64,000 bases of DNA from Flavobacterium hiemivividum (GCF_004349145.1 NZ_SMFO01000016.1:1-64000), one strand, 5' to 3'; positions 16,374 through 25,420 are shown, counted from the first letter of the stretch. Notes: a model not told the origin generated them from the sequence alone. Made by a program: numbers and translations.

Positions 16374-18821
16374 ATGAAAGTATTAAAATTTGGCGGAACT
16401 TCGGTAGCCAATTCCCAAAATATAAAACTAGTCTTAGATATAGTTCAAAATCAAGCAAAACAAGACCAATTAATCGTAGTTGTATCTGCACTAAGTAAAG
16501 TTACGGATCTTCTTCAGTTGGCTTCACAAAAAGCAGCCTCAACGGATGAAAGTTATAAGGAAATCGTTGCCGAAATTGAGCAAAAACATCTAAACGCTGT
16601 TAAAGAATTAATTCCTGTTAGTGAGCAAAGCAGCGTTTTAAGTCATATCAAACGCATCATCAATCATTTGGAAACACTTTTAGACGGTTGCTTCCTTTTG
16701 GGCGAACTATCTAATAGAACATCAGATACAATTTTAAGTTTTGGCGAGTTGCTTTCTTCTTATATTATTGCTGAAGCACTGAAACAAAATTATAAAAACA
16801 GTACCTACAAAGACAGCCGTGAGCTGATTAAAACCGACAATAATTTTGGAAAAGCAACCGTGAATTTCAAAGTTACAAATGAATTAATCAACAATTTTTA
16901 TGCTGCGAATGAATCTCAGGTAATTTTAATGCCCGGTTTTATTGCGTCCTCTGTTGACGGAATCAACACCACTTTAGGTCGTGGCGGATCAGATTATACC
17001 GCTGCAATAATGGCTGGAGCATTAGACGCAACTGATTTAGAAATCTGGACTGACGTAAACGGAATGTACACTGCTAACCCAAAAATCGTAAAACAAGCGC
17101 AGCCAATAGCTTCCATATCGTATCAAGAAGCAATGGAGTTGTCTCATTTTGGAGCCAAGGTTTTATTCCCGCCTACTATTCAGCCGGTTTTACGAAAAAA
17201 CATTCCTATTCATATCAAGAATACATTCGAACCACAAGCAGAAGGAACTTATATTTCAGCCCAATCGATTTCTAACGGCCAGCCCGTAAAAGGAATCAGC
17301 CATATCGAGAATATTACTTTGATTACGCTGGAAGGCCCTGGAATGATTGGTGTAACTGGTTCTTCAAAAAGACTTTTTGAAGTTTTGTCCCAAGAGAAAA
17401 TCAATGTAATCTTTATTACCCAAGCCTCTTCTGAGCACTCCATTTGCATCGGGATCCTAAATGAAGATGCCGAAGCAGCTGAAGATGCTATCAATAAAGC
17501 ATTTGAAATTGAGATTTTACAGCACAAAATAGATCCTTGCATCGTAGAAAAAAACTTGTGCATTATTGCTTTAGTTGGTGAAAACATGAAAAATCATCAA
17601 GGATTGAGCGGTAAAATGTTCAGCACTTTAGGAAAAAACAATGTCAACATTCGTGCAATTGCCCAAGGTGCTTCCGAAAGAAACATATCGGCGGTAATTA
17701 ATCAAAGAGATGTAAAAAAAGCATTGAACACACTTCACGAACGCTTCTTTGAAGACAACACTAAACAATTGAATTTGTTTGTAATGGGAGTTGGAAATGT
17801 TGGCGAGAAATTCATCGACCAGATCAACCAGCAAAAGAAATTCCTAAAAGAAAACTTAAAAATAAATCTTCGTGTTATCGCTTTGTCTAATTCTCGAAAA
17901 ATGATTTTTGACGAAGAAGGAATTGATCTAAAAGCATGGCACTCAGCTATCGAAAATGGAGAGCCAGCTGATCAAGAGTTGTTTATTAAAAGAGTAAAAG
18001 ACCAGAATTTACGTAATAGTATTTTTGTAGATATTACTGCAAATGAAGGTGTTTCTAAAACATACGAGCATTTTCTAAGGCAAAGTGTTGCCGTAGTAAC
18101 TTGTAATAAAATTGCTTGTTCATCTGCATTTGATAATTATAAAAACCTTAAAAATTTGTCCCGAAGATATAATGCGCCTTTCTTGTTTGAAACGAATGTA
18201 GGAGCGGGCTTACCTATCATTGACACTGTTAAAAATTTAGTAGCATCTGGAGATAAGATCAATAAAATCCAGGCTGTTTTATCCGGTAGTTTGAACTTTA
18301 TCTTTAATAATTTCGATAAAAATAATTCTTTCGAAACTGTGGTAAAAGAAGCCGGAGTTCAAGGATTTACAGAGCCAGATCCGAAAATTGATTTGAGCGG
18401 AATTGATGTTGCTAGAAAAATATTGATTTTAATTAGAGAAAGCGGTTACGAAATGGAAATTGAGTCCATCGAAAACGAATCATTTCTTCCTGCTGCATGC
18501 ATGGAAACAGTAAATAATCAAGATTTTTTCAAATCTCTTGTTGATCATGCGGCACATTTTGAGGGAATTTTGGCTGAAGCCAATGAAAAAGAAAGCAGAC
18601 TGAAATTTGTAGCTCAATTTGAAGATGGCAAAGCAAGCGTTGGTTTGCAATTCATCCCAAAAGACCATCCTTTTTACAATTTAGAAGGAAAGGACAATAT
18701 TGTATTGTTTTACACAGATCGATATGTAGACCAACCTTTATTGATAAAAGGCGCCGGCGCTGGAGCTGCTGTGACTGCTTCGGGAATTTTTGCCGATGTA
18801 ATTCGAATTGGAAACGTATAA
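16374..18821 (+). CDS. thrA: Bifunctional aspartate kinase / homoserine dehydrogenase
   Basis: An 815-residue fusion catalysing the first step (aspartate to aspartyl phosphate) and the third step (aspartate semialdehyde to homoserine) of threonine synthesis. The kinase domain starts with KFGGTSVANS, two ACT regulatory modules lie around residues 310-455 (for example GMIGVTGSSKRLFEVL), and the dehydrogenase begins with the nucleotide-binding GVGNVG at 472-477. The ACT modules suggest feedback inhibition by threonine. It is the first structural gene behind the Thr-rich leader and is followed by thrB and thrC. Confidence 0.97.
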   Translation: MKVLKFGGTSVANSQNIKLVLDIVQNQAKQDQLIVVVSALSKVTDLLQLASQKAASTDESYKEIVAEIEQKHLNAVKELIPVSEQSSVLSHIKRIINHLETLLDGCFLLGELSNRTSDTILSFGELLSSYIIAEALKQNYKNSTYKDSRELIKTDNNFGKATVNFKVTNELINNFYAANESQVILMPGFIASSVDGINTTLGRGGSDYTAAIMAGALDATDLEIWTDVNGMYTANPKIVKQAQPIASISYQEAMELSHFGAKVLFPPTIQPVLRKNIPIHIKNTFEPQAEGTYISAQSISNGQPVKGISHIENITLITLEGPGMIGVTGSSKRLFEVLSQEKINVIFITQASSEHSICIGILNEDAEAAEDAINKAFEIEILQHKIDPCIVEKNLCIIALVGENMKNHQGLSGKMFSTLGKNNVNIRAIAQGASERNISAVINQRDVKKALNTLHERFFEDNTKQLNLFVMGVGNVGEKFIDQINQQKKFLKENLKINLRVIALSNSRKMIFDEEGIDLKAWHSAIENGEPADQELFIKRVKDQNLRNSIFVDITANEGVSKTYEHFLRQSVAVVTCNKIACSSAFDNYKNLKNLSRRYNAPFLFETNVGAGLPIIDTVKNLVASGDKINKIQAVLSGSLNFIFNNFDKNNSFETVVKEAGVQGFTEPDPKIDLSGIDVARKILILIRESGYEMEIESIENESFLPAACMETVNNQDFFKSLVDHAAHFEGILAEANEKESRLKFVAQFEDGKASVGLQFIPKDHPFYNLEGKDNIVLFYTDRYVDQPLLIKGAGAGAAVTASGIFADVIRIGNV

Positions 18822-18838
18822 AAAATAGTTTAATGTCT

Positions 18839-18909
18839 AAAGTTTCAAGTGATGATGCTATATATCCGCATTTTTTAAACCTGAAACTTTTAATTTTAAA
18901 CCTGAAACT
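18839..18909. repeat. Intergenic inverted and direct repeats between thrA and thrB
   Basis: AAAGTTTCAAGT (18839-18850) can pair with ACCTGAAACTTT (18879-18890) with one mismatch. A 16-nt direct repeat TTTTAAACCTGAAACT occurs at 18873-18888 and 18894-18909, period 21. The block fills most of the 96-bp thrA-thrB gap and ends 8 nt before the thrB start. Confidence 0.6.
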
Positions 18910-18917
18910 CATTAATA

Positions 18918-19838
18918 ATGAATGAAATAAGAATATTTTGCCCAGCCACCATTGCTAATTTATCCTGCGGATTTGATGTGCTTGGTCTTTGCTTAGACAA
19001 TGTAGGTGACGAAATGGTTATTAGAAAATCAGATCAAAAAGGAATTCGTATCACTAAACTTGTGGGCGCCGACTTACCTTTAGAAACAGAGAAAAACGTT
19101 GCAGGTGTTGCCGGACTGGCTTTGCTTGATGCTGTTGAAAATGATTTTGGTTTTGATATCGAAATTTACAAAAATATAAAAGCTGGTAGCGGAATCGGGA
19201 GTAGTGCAGCAAGTGCCGCCGGTGCCGTTTTTGGAATCAACGAATTATTAGGAAGACCTTTTGAATTAAAAGATCTAGTACAGTTTGCCATGCAAGGCGA
19301 GAAACTGGCTTGCGGAAACGCTCATGCTGACAATGTTGCTCCTGCCCTTTTAGGCGGATTTACATTGGTAAGAAGCTATAACCCACTAGATATTATAAAA
19401 ATAGAAAGCCCTGAGGAATTATATGCCACAGTGGTTCATCCTCAGATTGAGCTAAAAACATCAGATGCGCGTTCTGTGTTAAAGCAAACGGTTTCGCTAA
19501 AAAGCGCTATCATGCAATGGGGAAATGTCGGTGGTCTAATAGCTGGTTTATATTCTAAAGATTATGATTTGATAGGGCGTTCCCTGCATGACGAAATTGT
19601 AGAACCAATACGAAGTGTACTAATTCCAGGCTTCGATTTAATAAAACAGGCCGCTTTAGAAAATGGAGCTTTGGGTTCTGGTATTTCAGGCTCTGGCCCT
19701 TCAATTTTTGCTTTAAGCAAAGGAGAAAAAACAGCAAATCAAATTGCAAAGGCAATGAGCAAAGTGTACCAAGAGATGAATTTACCTTTCGAAATACATG
19801 TGTCGAAAGTGAATCCAGATGGCGTGAGAATATTATAA
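18918..19838 (+). CDS. thrB: Homoserine kinase
   Basis: A 306-residue GHMP-superfamily kinase that phosphorylates homoserine. The phosphate-binding motif GSGIGSSAASAAGA lies at about 90-103, the N-terminal PATIANLSCGFDVLGLC is typical of bacterial ThrB, and the C-terminal GSGISGSGPSIFAL is the third GHMP motif. Middle gene of the thr operon; palindromic spacers lie on both sides. Confidence 0.96.
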   Translation: MNEIRIFCPATIANLSCGFDVLGLCLDNVGDEMVIRKSDQKGIRITKLVGADLPLETEKNVAGVAGLALLDAVENDFGFDIEIYKNIKAGSGIGSSAASAAGAVFGINELLGRPFELKDLVQFAMQGEKLACGNAHADNVAPALLGGFTLVRSYNPLDIIKIESPEELYATVVHPQIELKTSDARSVLKQTVSLKSAIMQWGNVGGLIAGLYSKDYDLIGRSLHDEIVEPIRSVLIPGFDLIKQAALENGALGSGISGSGPSIFALSKGEKTANQIAKAMSKVYQEMNLPFEIHVSKVNPDGVRIL

Positions 19839-19844
19839 GAATAA

Positions 19845-19898
19845 AGTACTTAGTTGTTAGTCCTTAGATTAGCGACTAAGGACTAACAACTAAGTACT
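19845..19898. repeat. Perfect 23-bp inverted repeat between thrB and thrC
   Basis: Arms 19845-19867 and 19876-19898 are exact reverse complements, with an 8-nt loop ATTAGCGA. It begins 6 nt after the thrB stop and ends 13 nt before the thrC ATG. No T run follows, so it is not a usual terminator; it may stabilise the thrAB mRNA or tune thrC translation, or be a recently formed palindrome. Confidence 0.9.
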
Positions 19899-19911
19899 AA
19901 AAAGCTAAAAA

Positions 19912-21201
19912 ATGAAATACTACAGTTTAAACCATCATGCTCCAAAAGTTTCCTTTCAGGAAGCAGTAATACAAGGATTAGCCTCTGATAAAGGATTGTA
20001 TTTTCCGGAGACGATCAGTGCGCTGCCGCAAAGTTTTTTTGACAACATCGAAAATTTTAGCAATGAAGAAATTGCTTTTGAAGCTATTAAGCAATTTGTA
20101 GGCGCTGCAATTCCAGAAAACAAATTAAAAGAAATCATCGCAGACACCTTATGCTTTGATTTTCCCGTTGTCGAAGTGGAAATAGGGATTTACTCCCTTG
20201 AATTATTTCACGGACCTACAATGGCATTCAAGGACGTGGGAGCGCGTTTCATGTCGCGTTGTTTGGCCTACTTCAACAAAGATAAAAAAGACAGTAAAAA
20301 TACTGTTCTTGTTGCCACTTCGGGAGATACCGGAGGTGCAGTCGCAAGTGGCTTCCTAGGTGTTGATGGCGTCGAGGTGATCATTCTCTATCCTTCGGGA
20401 AAAGTGAGCGATATTCAGGAAAAACAACTAACGACCTTAGGGCAGAATATAAAAGCGCTCGAAGTAGATGGTGTTTTTGATGATTGCCAAGACATGGTTA
20501 AAAAAGCATTTTTAGACGAAAGTCTGAAGCATAAAAACCTGACTTCGGCAAATTCGATAAATATTGCACGTTGGTTACCCCAAATGTTTTACTTTTTCTT
20601 TGCTTACAAAGAATTAAAGAAGCAAAACAAAGAATTGGTATTCTCTTGCCCAAGTGGGAATTTTGGGAATATCTGTGCGGGAATCATGGCTAAAAAACTG
20701 GGCTTGCCACTTCTCCATTTTGTGGCTTCCACCAATGTAAATGATACTGTACCACGATTTCTAGCGAGTGGATTTTATGACCCTAAACCATCAAAAGCGA
20801 CGATTTCGAATGCTATGGATGTAGGAAACCCAAGTAATTTTATTCGAATTCAGGAAATGTACCACAATGATTTGGTACATTTCAAGAAAGATTTTTCTTC
20901 TTATACTTTTACAGATGAAGAAACGACCGAAGCGATGAAAACCATTTATAAAACTAATGGTTATATCGCTGAACCCCATGGTGCCGTGGGTTATTTAGGA
21001 TTGAAAAGAGAATTACACAATTATCCAAATGCTATTGGTGTTTTCCTAGAAACGGCACATCCTATTAAGTTTCTGGATGTCGTAGAACCTACATTAAACG
21101 TAAAATTAGAAATTCCCGCACAAATAGAAAGTGTGATAGATAAAGAAAAAGTAAGTACTAAAATTAAGACGTATGAAGAATTAAAGGCTTTTTTAGGATA
21201 A
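19912..21201 (+). CDS. thrC: Threonine synthase
   Basis: A 429-residue PLP enzyme converting O-phosphohomoserine to threonine. The PLP lysine is Lys107 in GPTMAFKDVGARF, and the phosphate-binding SGDTGGAVASGF follows. The N-terminal KYYSLNHHAPKVSFQEAVIQGLASDKGLYFPE is typical of the short bacterial class. Last gene of the operon, with a terminator 20 nt after its stop. Confidence 0.96.
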   Translation: MKYYSLNHHAPKVSFQEAVIQGLASDKGLYFPETISALPQSFFDNIENFSNEEIAFEAIKQFVGAAIPENKLKEIIADTLCFDFPVVEVEIGIYSLELFHGPTMAFKDVGARFMSRCLAYFNKDKKDSKNTVLVATSGDTGGAVASGFLGVDGVEVIILYPSGKVSDIQEKQLTTLGQNIKALEVDGVFDDCQDMVKKAFLDESLKHKNLTSANSINIARWLPQMFYFFFAYKELKKQNKELVFSCPSGNFGNICAGIMAKKLGLPLLHFVASTNVNDTVPRFLASGFYDPKPSKATISNAMDVGNPSNFIRIQEMYHNDLVHFKKDFSSYTFTDEETTEAMKTIYKTNGYIAEPHGAVGYLGLKRELHNYPNAIGVFLETAHPIKFLDVVEPTLNVKLEIPAQIESVIDKEKVSTKIKTYEELKAFLG

Positions 21202-21220
21202 AATTTAAACTCATATATAC

Positions 21221-21255
21221 AAGCGACTGAGAAGTAATTTTCAGTCGCTTTTTTT
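21221..21255 (+). terminator. Terminator of the thr operon
   Basis: Perfect 10-bp stem (21221-21230 with 21241-21250) followed by seven T. Confidence 0.9.
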
Positions 21256-21479
21256 ATGGCTTAACTTGGTAGGGCAAAACGTTATTCTAGTCGTTTTTGC
21301 AACAAAATCAGGCTGCAGCTCTAGCCTTTATAATCTAAAAGAAACCTAATTTTAACAGTTCTTAACATTCCGTTTTGTAAGATTTAACATTAAATACCTC
21401 GCACTCTTTCCACTATAAAGTATGCTGTCTGTCTAATTATGTTTAGTTTTACGCTAAACATTAAAAATAGAATAAAACA

Positions 21480-22103
21480 ATGAAAAACTTAAAACTGATT
21501 GCTCTAGGAATGATTTTTTTTACTGCTATTGGCTGTAAAGATTCCAAAAAAACTACAGAAGAAGCAACTGCAGCAGCAACTTACAGCATCGTAAATGACT
21601 CGACAAAAGTTAGCTTTACTGCTTATAAAACAACGGACAAAGTAGCTGTAGGTGGTACATTTAAAGAAATTACGTTTACAAATATCGGACAAGGAGAAAC
21701 TGCCTTAGAAGCTTTAAATGGTACAAAATTCAGTATTCCAGTGAGTAGCTTATTTACAAATGATGCTACCGGAACCAGAGATCCTAAAATTTTAGAATTC
21801 TTTTTTGGAGTACTGAAAAATACAGAGCTTATCTCTGGTGAGTTTAAAGTCGCTGCCGATAAAACTTGTTCTATAGATGTATTATTAAACGGAAAAACAG
21901 CAAATATCCCTTTACAATACACTACAAATAGTGACACAAGCCTTTCTTTTGATGGAGTGATGAATTTAGAAAACTGGGATGCTTTAGCAGCAGTAGCGTC
22001 AATCAATAAAGCATGTGAGGCATTGCATACAGGTCCAGATGGCGTAAGTAAAACATGGAATGAAGTGGCAGTACATGCTGATGTTTTATTGAAGAAAAAT
22101 TAG
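21480..22103 (+). CDS. YceI-like lipoprotein
   Basis: A 207-residue protein with a lipoprotein signal (hydrophobic GMIFFTAIGC, lipid-modified Cys19), followed by a low-complexity Lys/Thr/Ala linker and a domain that resembles YceI (YSIVNDSTKVSFTAYK, then FSIPVSSLFTNDATGTRDPKI). YceI proteins are lipocalin-like barrels that bind polyisoprenoids or other lipids. It should sit at the outer or inner membrane facing the periplasm. It stands alone, between two terminators. The YceI call rests on motif resemblance. Confidence 0.7.
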   Translation: MKNLKLIALGMIFFTAIGCKDSKKTTEEATAAATYSIVNDSTKVSFTAYKTTDKVAVGGTFKEITFTNIGQGETALEALNGTKFSIPVSSLFTNDATGTRDPKILEFFFGVLKNTELISGEFKVAADKTCSIDVLLNGKTANIPLQYTTNSDTSLSFDGVMNLENWDALAAVASINKACEALHTGPDGVSKTWNEVAVHADVLLKKN

Positions 22104-22142
22104 AAAACCTTAGTACTCAAGCATTCCACTTGTGACTGCAAT

Positions 22143-22194
22143 AATAAAGGCTTCATTGGGCAAAAAAGCTACCAATGAAGCCTTTATTTTTTTT
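22143..22194 (+). terminator. Terminator of the YceI-like gene
   Basis: Perfect 17-bp stem (22143-22159 with 22172-22188), 12-nt loop, then a run of T. Confidence 0.92.
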
Positions 22195-22514
22195 AGAAGT
22201 GAATCACTTTCAACGTTTATTTTTAATTTACTAGTCAGGAATATTTCTAAAAATCAGACTCGCCATCATAAAAATTAACATCTAGAAAAAGAAGCAACTA
22301 CTTCAAAAAACACTCTCTTCTCCACTTAAGCACGTTGTACTTTATTTTGTTATCTTAGATATTTGAAATTGAAATTATTCAGTTAATAAGGCAGCTCCTA
22401 TTCTAGTAGCAAAACGGCAGAATTCTATGCAAAACTTTTAAAAGAGCATTCTTTTTAATACGTGAACAACTACAGTAAAAGAATTTGCCTGATTATAAAA
22501 TAGATGAAATTATT
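22195..22514. other. Non-coding stretch before the SMUG2-like gene
   Basis: 320 bp without a supported gene. I see no full promoter match. The annotated frame of the next gene could start at a TTG at 22485 inside this stretch, but the ATG at 22515 is preferred. Confidence 0.4.
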
Positions 22515-23210
22515 ATGTCAAAAACATTTGGAGAAAAAGTGATTGATTTCAATCGAGGTCTACACTATTCTGATGCGCTGCCAGAAGATTTTATGGTACT
22601 TAATCCTTATATGGATAATCCGGAAACTTTGAAGGTCATGGAACAGTTTTATAATAAATTTTACTACGATTCTAATCAACGAAAATTCCTTATCGGTATT
22701 AACCCCAGTCGTCACGGAGCTGGTGTAACGGGTGTCCCTTTTACAGATACCAAACGATTGGAAAGCGTTTGTGGGATTAAAATGGAATCAGCACATACAC
22801 ATGAGATTTCCTCAGTGTTTATGTACGATATGATCGCCGAATATGGAGGAGTGAATGCCTTTTACAAGCAATTTTACATCAACTCGCCCTTTCCGTTAGC
22901 AATTGTTCGCCGAACAAAAGAAGGGAAATATCTGAATGCCAATTACTATGACGATCCTACTCTTTTTAAGATGTTGAAGGATTTTATGATTTCGACCATA
23001 AAAAACCACATCAGTCTGGGTTTAGATACCTCGGAAGTTTATGTATTAGGAAAGAAAAACGCCGTTTTCATCCAAAAGTTAAACAAAGAAGCTCAATTAT
23101 TTGACCACATAAAAGTACTAGAACATCCACGCTACATTCAACAATACAAGTCAAAAGAAAAACAGATTTATATTGACAAGTATATTTTAACCTTGAATAA
23201 TGCCCTATGA
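22515..23210 (+). CDS. SMUG2-type uracil-DNA glycosylase family protein (DUF4918)
   Basis: 231 residues from the ATG at 22515, chosen over an in-frame TTG 30 nt earlier because the family usually begins close to the (M)SKTFGEKVIDF segment. It carries the glycosylase active-site motif as GINPSRHGAG and the later loop EHPRYIQQY with its His. SMUG2-like proteins are members of the uracil-DNA glycosylase superfamily and probably excise damaged bases; the substrate here is not known. Its stop overlaps the start of a DUF488 frame by ATGA, which implies coupled translation of the original pair. Confidence 0.82.
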   Translation: MSKTFGEKVIDFNRGLHYSDALPEDFMVLNPYMDNPETLKVMEQFYNKFYYDSNQRKFLIGINPSRHGAGVTGVPFTDTKRLESVCGIKMESAHTHEISSVFMYDMIAEYGGVNAFYKQFYINSPFPLAIVRRTKEGKYLNANYYDDPTLFKMLKDFMISTIKNHISLGLDTSEVYVLGKKNAVFIQKLNKEAQLFDHIKVLEHPRYIQQYKSKEKQIYIDKYILTLNNAL

Positions 23211-23737
23211 TCACTTTGAAGCCAGCTGCAATTTACACTATAGGCCATTCTACCTATAGTCTAGAAGTGTTTTTAGCTATGCTCCATTCTTTTAATATAA
23301 ATTGTTGTTTATATCCGTAGTTTTCCTAGTTCTCGCAAGTTTCCTCAATTCGATCAAGAAAATTTAAAATTAGCTCTCGAAACAGATGGAATCCAATACC
23401 GCCATATAATCGATTTGGGAGGAAGAAGAAAAGCAAATAAAGACTCTAAAAATATGCGCTGGAACAATGAATCCTTCAGAGGTTATGCTGATTACATGGA
23501 AACAACAGCCTTTGAAATTGCGGTCGACAAACTAGAAGAAAGCGCTTAAAAAAAACAGTATATATGTGCTCTGAAGCCCTTTGGTGGCGTTGCCATCGCT
23601 CTCAGGTTTCTGATCATCTAAAAGCAAAACTTTGGACAGTATTACATATTAAAGGAATAGGAAAAGTACAGGAACATAAATATACTGCACTGGCGCGAGT
23701 AATTGACGACAACGTATTTTATTCAGATGATGTATAA
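23207..23737 (+). pseudogene. DUF488 family gene broken by two frameshifts
   Basis: Starts with ATG inside the stop of the SMUG2-like gene. Three segments in different frames together give a nearly complete DUF488 protein: IYTIGHSTYSLEVFLAML (frame 1, ends in TAG at 23315), then RSFPSSRKFPQFDQ through DLGGRRKANKDS and FRGYADYM (shifted +1 from about 23307), then MCSEALWWRCHRSQ to the stop at 23735 (back in frame 1 after a slip near an eight-A run at 23551). The net shift is zero. It is either a decaying gene or two sequencing errors; the conserved Cys-Glu-Ala-Leu-Trp-Trp-Arg-Cys-His motif is intact. Confidence 0.85.
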
Positions 23738-23924
23738 AAATAATTAAAAAGCCAATTATGTAAGTAAAATAACTTGCAAGAGTACATGGTTCTTTCTAAG
23801 TTAAATAAAATGCATGAGTTACATGAACCAATTCATGACTTAAAAAAAAACAACAAGTAGCTATCTCTCTATTTTTAAAATGTTAAATTATTGATTAACA
23901 ACACACTATGCGTTTGTTTTTTAA

Positions 23925-23932
23925 TAACTTTG
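23925..23932 (+). promoter_or_regulatory. Candidate -7 box upstream of the L,D-transpeptidase-like gene
   Basis: TAACTTTG matches TAnnTTTG, 90 nt before the ATG at 24022. No TTG at the -33 distance. Confidence 0.35.
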
Positions 23933-24021
23933 TACACTAGTAGAAGCTATTGCCAATTTAAATACCTCTGCCTTATTATAGGTAGTGGTACAAATAAGAA
24001 TAATACTTACACGAAAGCAAA

Positions 24022-24645
24022 ATGAGAAAGATCTTCTTTGTATTACTATCAATAGGACTATTCTTTTTGACTGTTAGAATTTTTTCTAAAAGTTCTGATA
24101 GCATTCCTTTTGCGTATTCTGAATTAGATTTCATAACAGAGGCCAAACTTTTACAGCAAGTAAAAAACGTAAAGGAATTAGTAGCTGATAATTCCAAATA
24201 CAATCAAGAAATTGCTTTTTTTGTAGACATGAAAGTGATGTCTGGAAAAAATAGGTTCTTTATATATGACATTAAAAACAATGTATTACTAGATCAGGGA
24301 TTAGTAGCTCACGGTTTTGGCTCCAGAATAAAAATAAATGGTGAACAAAAATTCAGCAATGAAAACAGTTCACTTTGCACTGCCTTAGGCAATTATAGCA
24401 TTGGACACAGTTACAATGGCAAGTATGGTAAAGCCTATAAATTATATGGCCTAGATTCTTCTAATAATAATTCATTCTCCAGAAGTATTGTACTCCATAA
24501 AAGTACTGACGTACCCTATGAAGAACAGAATGATCAAATTGGTTATAGCTTTGGTTGTCCAATGGTAAATAAAAAATACTACGAACGAATCGAAAAACTC
24601 ATTGACGATTCAAAAACCGCTATCATTTTAGACATCTACTACTAA
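24022..24645 (+). CDS. YkuD_2-type L,D-transpeptidase-like murein protein
   Basis: A 207-residue exported protein: N-terminal hydrophobic segment (IFFVLLSIGLFFLTV) acting as signal or anchor, then a catalytic domain with His159 in IVLHKS and Cys179 in SFGCPMV, the YkuD_2 active-site pattern, with SLCTALGNYSIGHSYNG before it. Such proteins act on peptidoglycan cross-links in the periplasm. It is monocistronic as far as I can see. Confidence 0.82.
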   Translation: MRKIFFVLLSIGLFFLTVRIFSKSSDSIPFAYSELDFITEAKLLQQVKNVKELVADNSKYNQEIAFFVDMKVMSGKNRFFIYDIKNNVLLDQGLVAHGFGSRIKINGEQKFSNENSSLCTALGNYSIGHSYNGKYGKAYKLYGLDSSNNNSFSRSIVLHKSTDVPYEEQNDQIGYSFGCPMVNKKYYERIEKLIDDSKTAIILDIYY

Positions 24646-24814
24646 TTTAAAACTATCCTAAGATTCTTCACTTTAAATACTCTATTTCACTTATTCTATT
24701 TCTTCTTTATGGTAGAATTAGCGCTAGATAGATGTGTGAATCATGTAATTAATTTACACATAGATGTAACAGATTTCGAATCATAAAGCTTAACTTTACG
24801 TTAGAACAAAATCT
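24646..24814. other. Non-coding stretch before the candidate RNA element
   Basis: Together with the element that follows this forms a 326-bp gap. It holds a weak hairpin TGTGTGAAT/ATTTACACA (24734-24760 region) and a near-match to the -7 box, TAACTTTA at 24791-24798, which would place a transcript start near 24805. Confidence 0.4.
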
Positions 24815-24939
24815 CTGAAAAGTGCGGAGGTTGTTTAAATGCAGTATTGGCGTTTTATCCTTTATAAAAGGAATTAGAACATTCATAAAATTAGTAGGAC
24901 ACGGTGCCTACTATTATTTTTAAACACCACCTCTTTCAG
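24815..24939 (+). ncRNA. Candidate structured leader or small RNA
   Basis: Three blocks of long-range pairing close a 125-nt domain: CTGAAA (24815-24820) with TTTCAG (24934-24939), GAGGT (24827-24831) with ACCTC (24929-24933), and TGTTTAAA (24832-24839) with TTTAAACA (24919-24926), 19 bp in all. Inside are two hairpins: TCCTTT/AAAGGA (24858-24872) and AGTAGG/CCTACT (24893-24912), the second followed by U-rich sequence. It ends 32 nt before the HPF-like gene. I do not recognise a known RNA family. It may be a 5' leader of that gene or an independent RNA. Confidence 0.45.
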
Positions 24940-24971
24940 AAAAAAATTAATAACAAATAAAATATACATTT

Positions 24972-25286
24972 ATGACTATTCAATTAAATTCAGACAACAA
25001 CTTAACATTACACGAAGCTTTCAGAACACAGTTAAATACTTTACTAAATGAGGAATTAAGCAGATTTAGCGGGCATATTACAAGACTAGAAGCTCATTTT
25101 TCTGACGAAAACGGTCACAAAGAAGGGCAAAACGATAAATTATGTAAACTTGAGGCACGTCTTGAAGGAATGAAACCAATTCTTGTTTCCAATCATGGAA
25201 ACAATCATGAACTAGCTGTAAAAGGCGCTATAAATAAGCTGAAAACAACGTTAGACAGCACCCTTGGTCGTTTGAGCAATCATTAA
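24972..25286 (+). CDS. Short HPF/RaiA-like ribosome-associated protein
   Basis: A 104-residue soluble protein resembling the short hibernation-promoting/YfiA family: ITRLEAHFSDENG, then CKLEARLEGMKPILVS and a C-terminal helix with regularly spaced Lys (GAINKLKTTLDSTLGRL). Family members bind the 30S decoding centre and silence ribosomes in stationary phase. Similarity is moderate, so assignment is tentative. It has a folded RNA in front and a strong terminator behind, giving a compact single-gene unit. Confidence 0.65.
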   Translation: MTIQLNSDNNLTLHEAFRTQLNTLLNEELSRFSGHITRLEAHFSDENGHKEGQNDKLCKLEARLEGMKPILVSNHGNNHELAVKGAINKLKTTLDSTLGRLSNH

Positions 25287-25383
25287 TTTCAAATAGAAAA
25301 GTACAGTTGGTTTAAATCTTTAGAAAATTATAGATTATAATAAAAAGGTGTTTCTCTCCCTGTTACTTCTAATTCAATACGCA

Positions 25384-25420
25384 AAGCGTCCTCATTTAAT
25401 ATTTGAGGACGCTTTTTTTA
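25384..25420 (+). terminator. Terminator after the HPF-like gene
   Basis: Perfect 12-bp stem AAAGCGTCCTCA with its inverse (25384-25395 and 25405-25416), 9-nt loop, then T run. Confidence 0.9.

Noticed and set aside
18839..18909. Intergenic repeats in the thr operon as a riboswitch
   Set aside because: Only simple arms and a direct repeat; no known amino-acid riboswitch core, and the leader peptide already explains threonine control.
24815..24939. Folded element as SRP RNA, 6S RNA or tmRNA
   Set aside because: None of the conserved cores (SRP GNAR loop region, 6S open bubble, tmRNA tRNA-like ends) could be identified.
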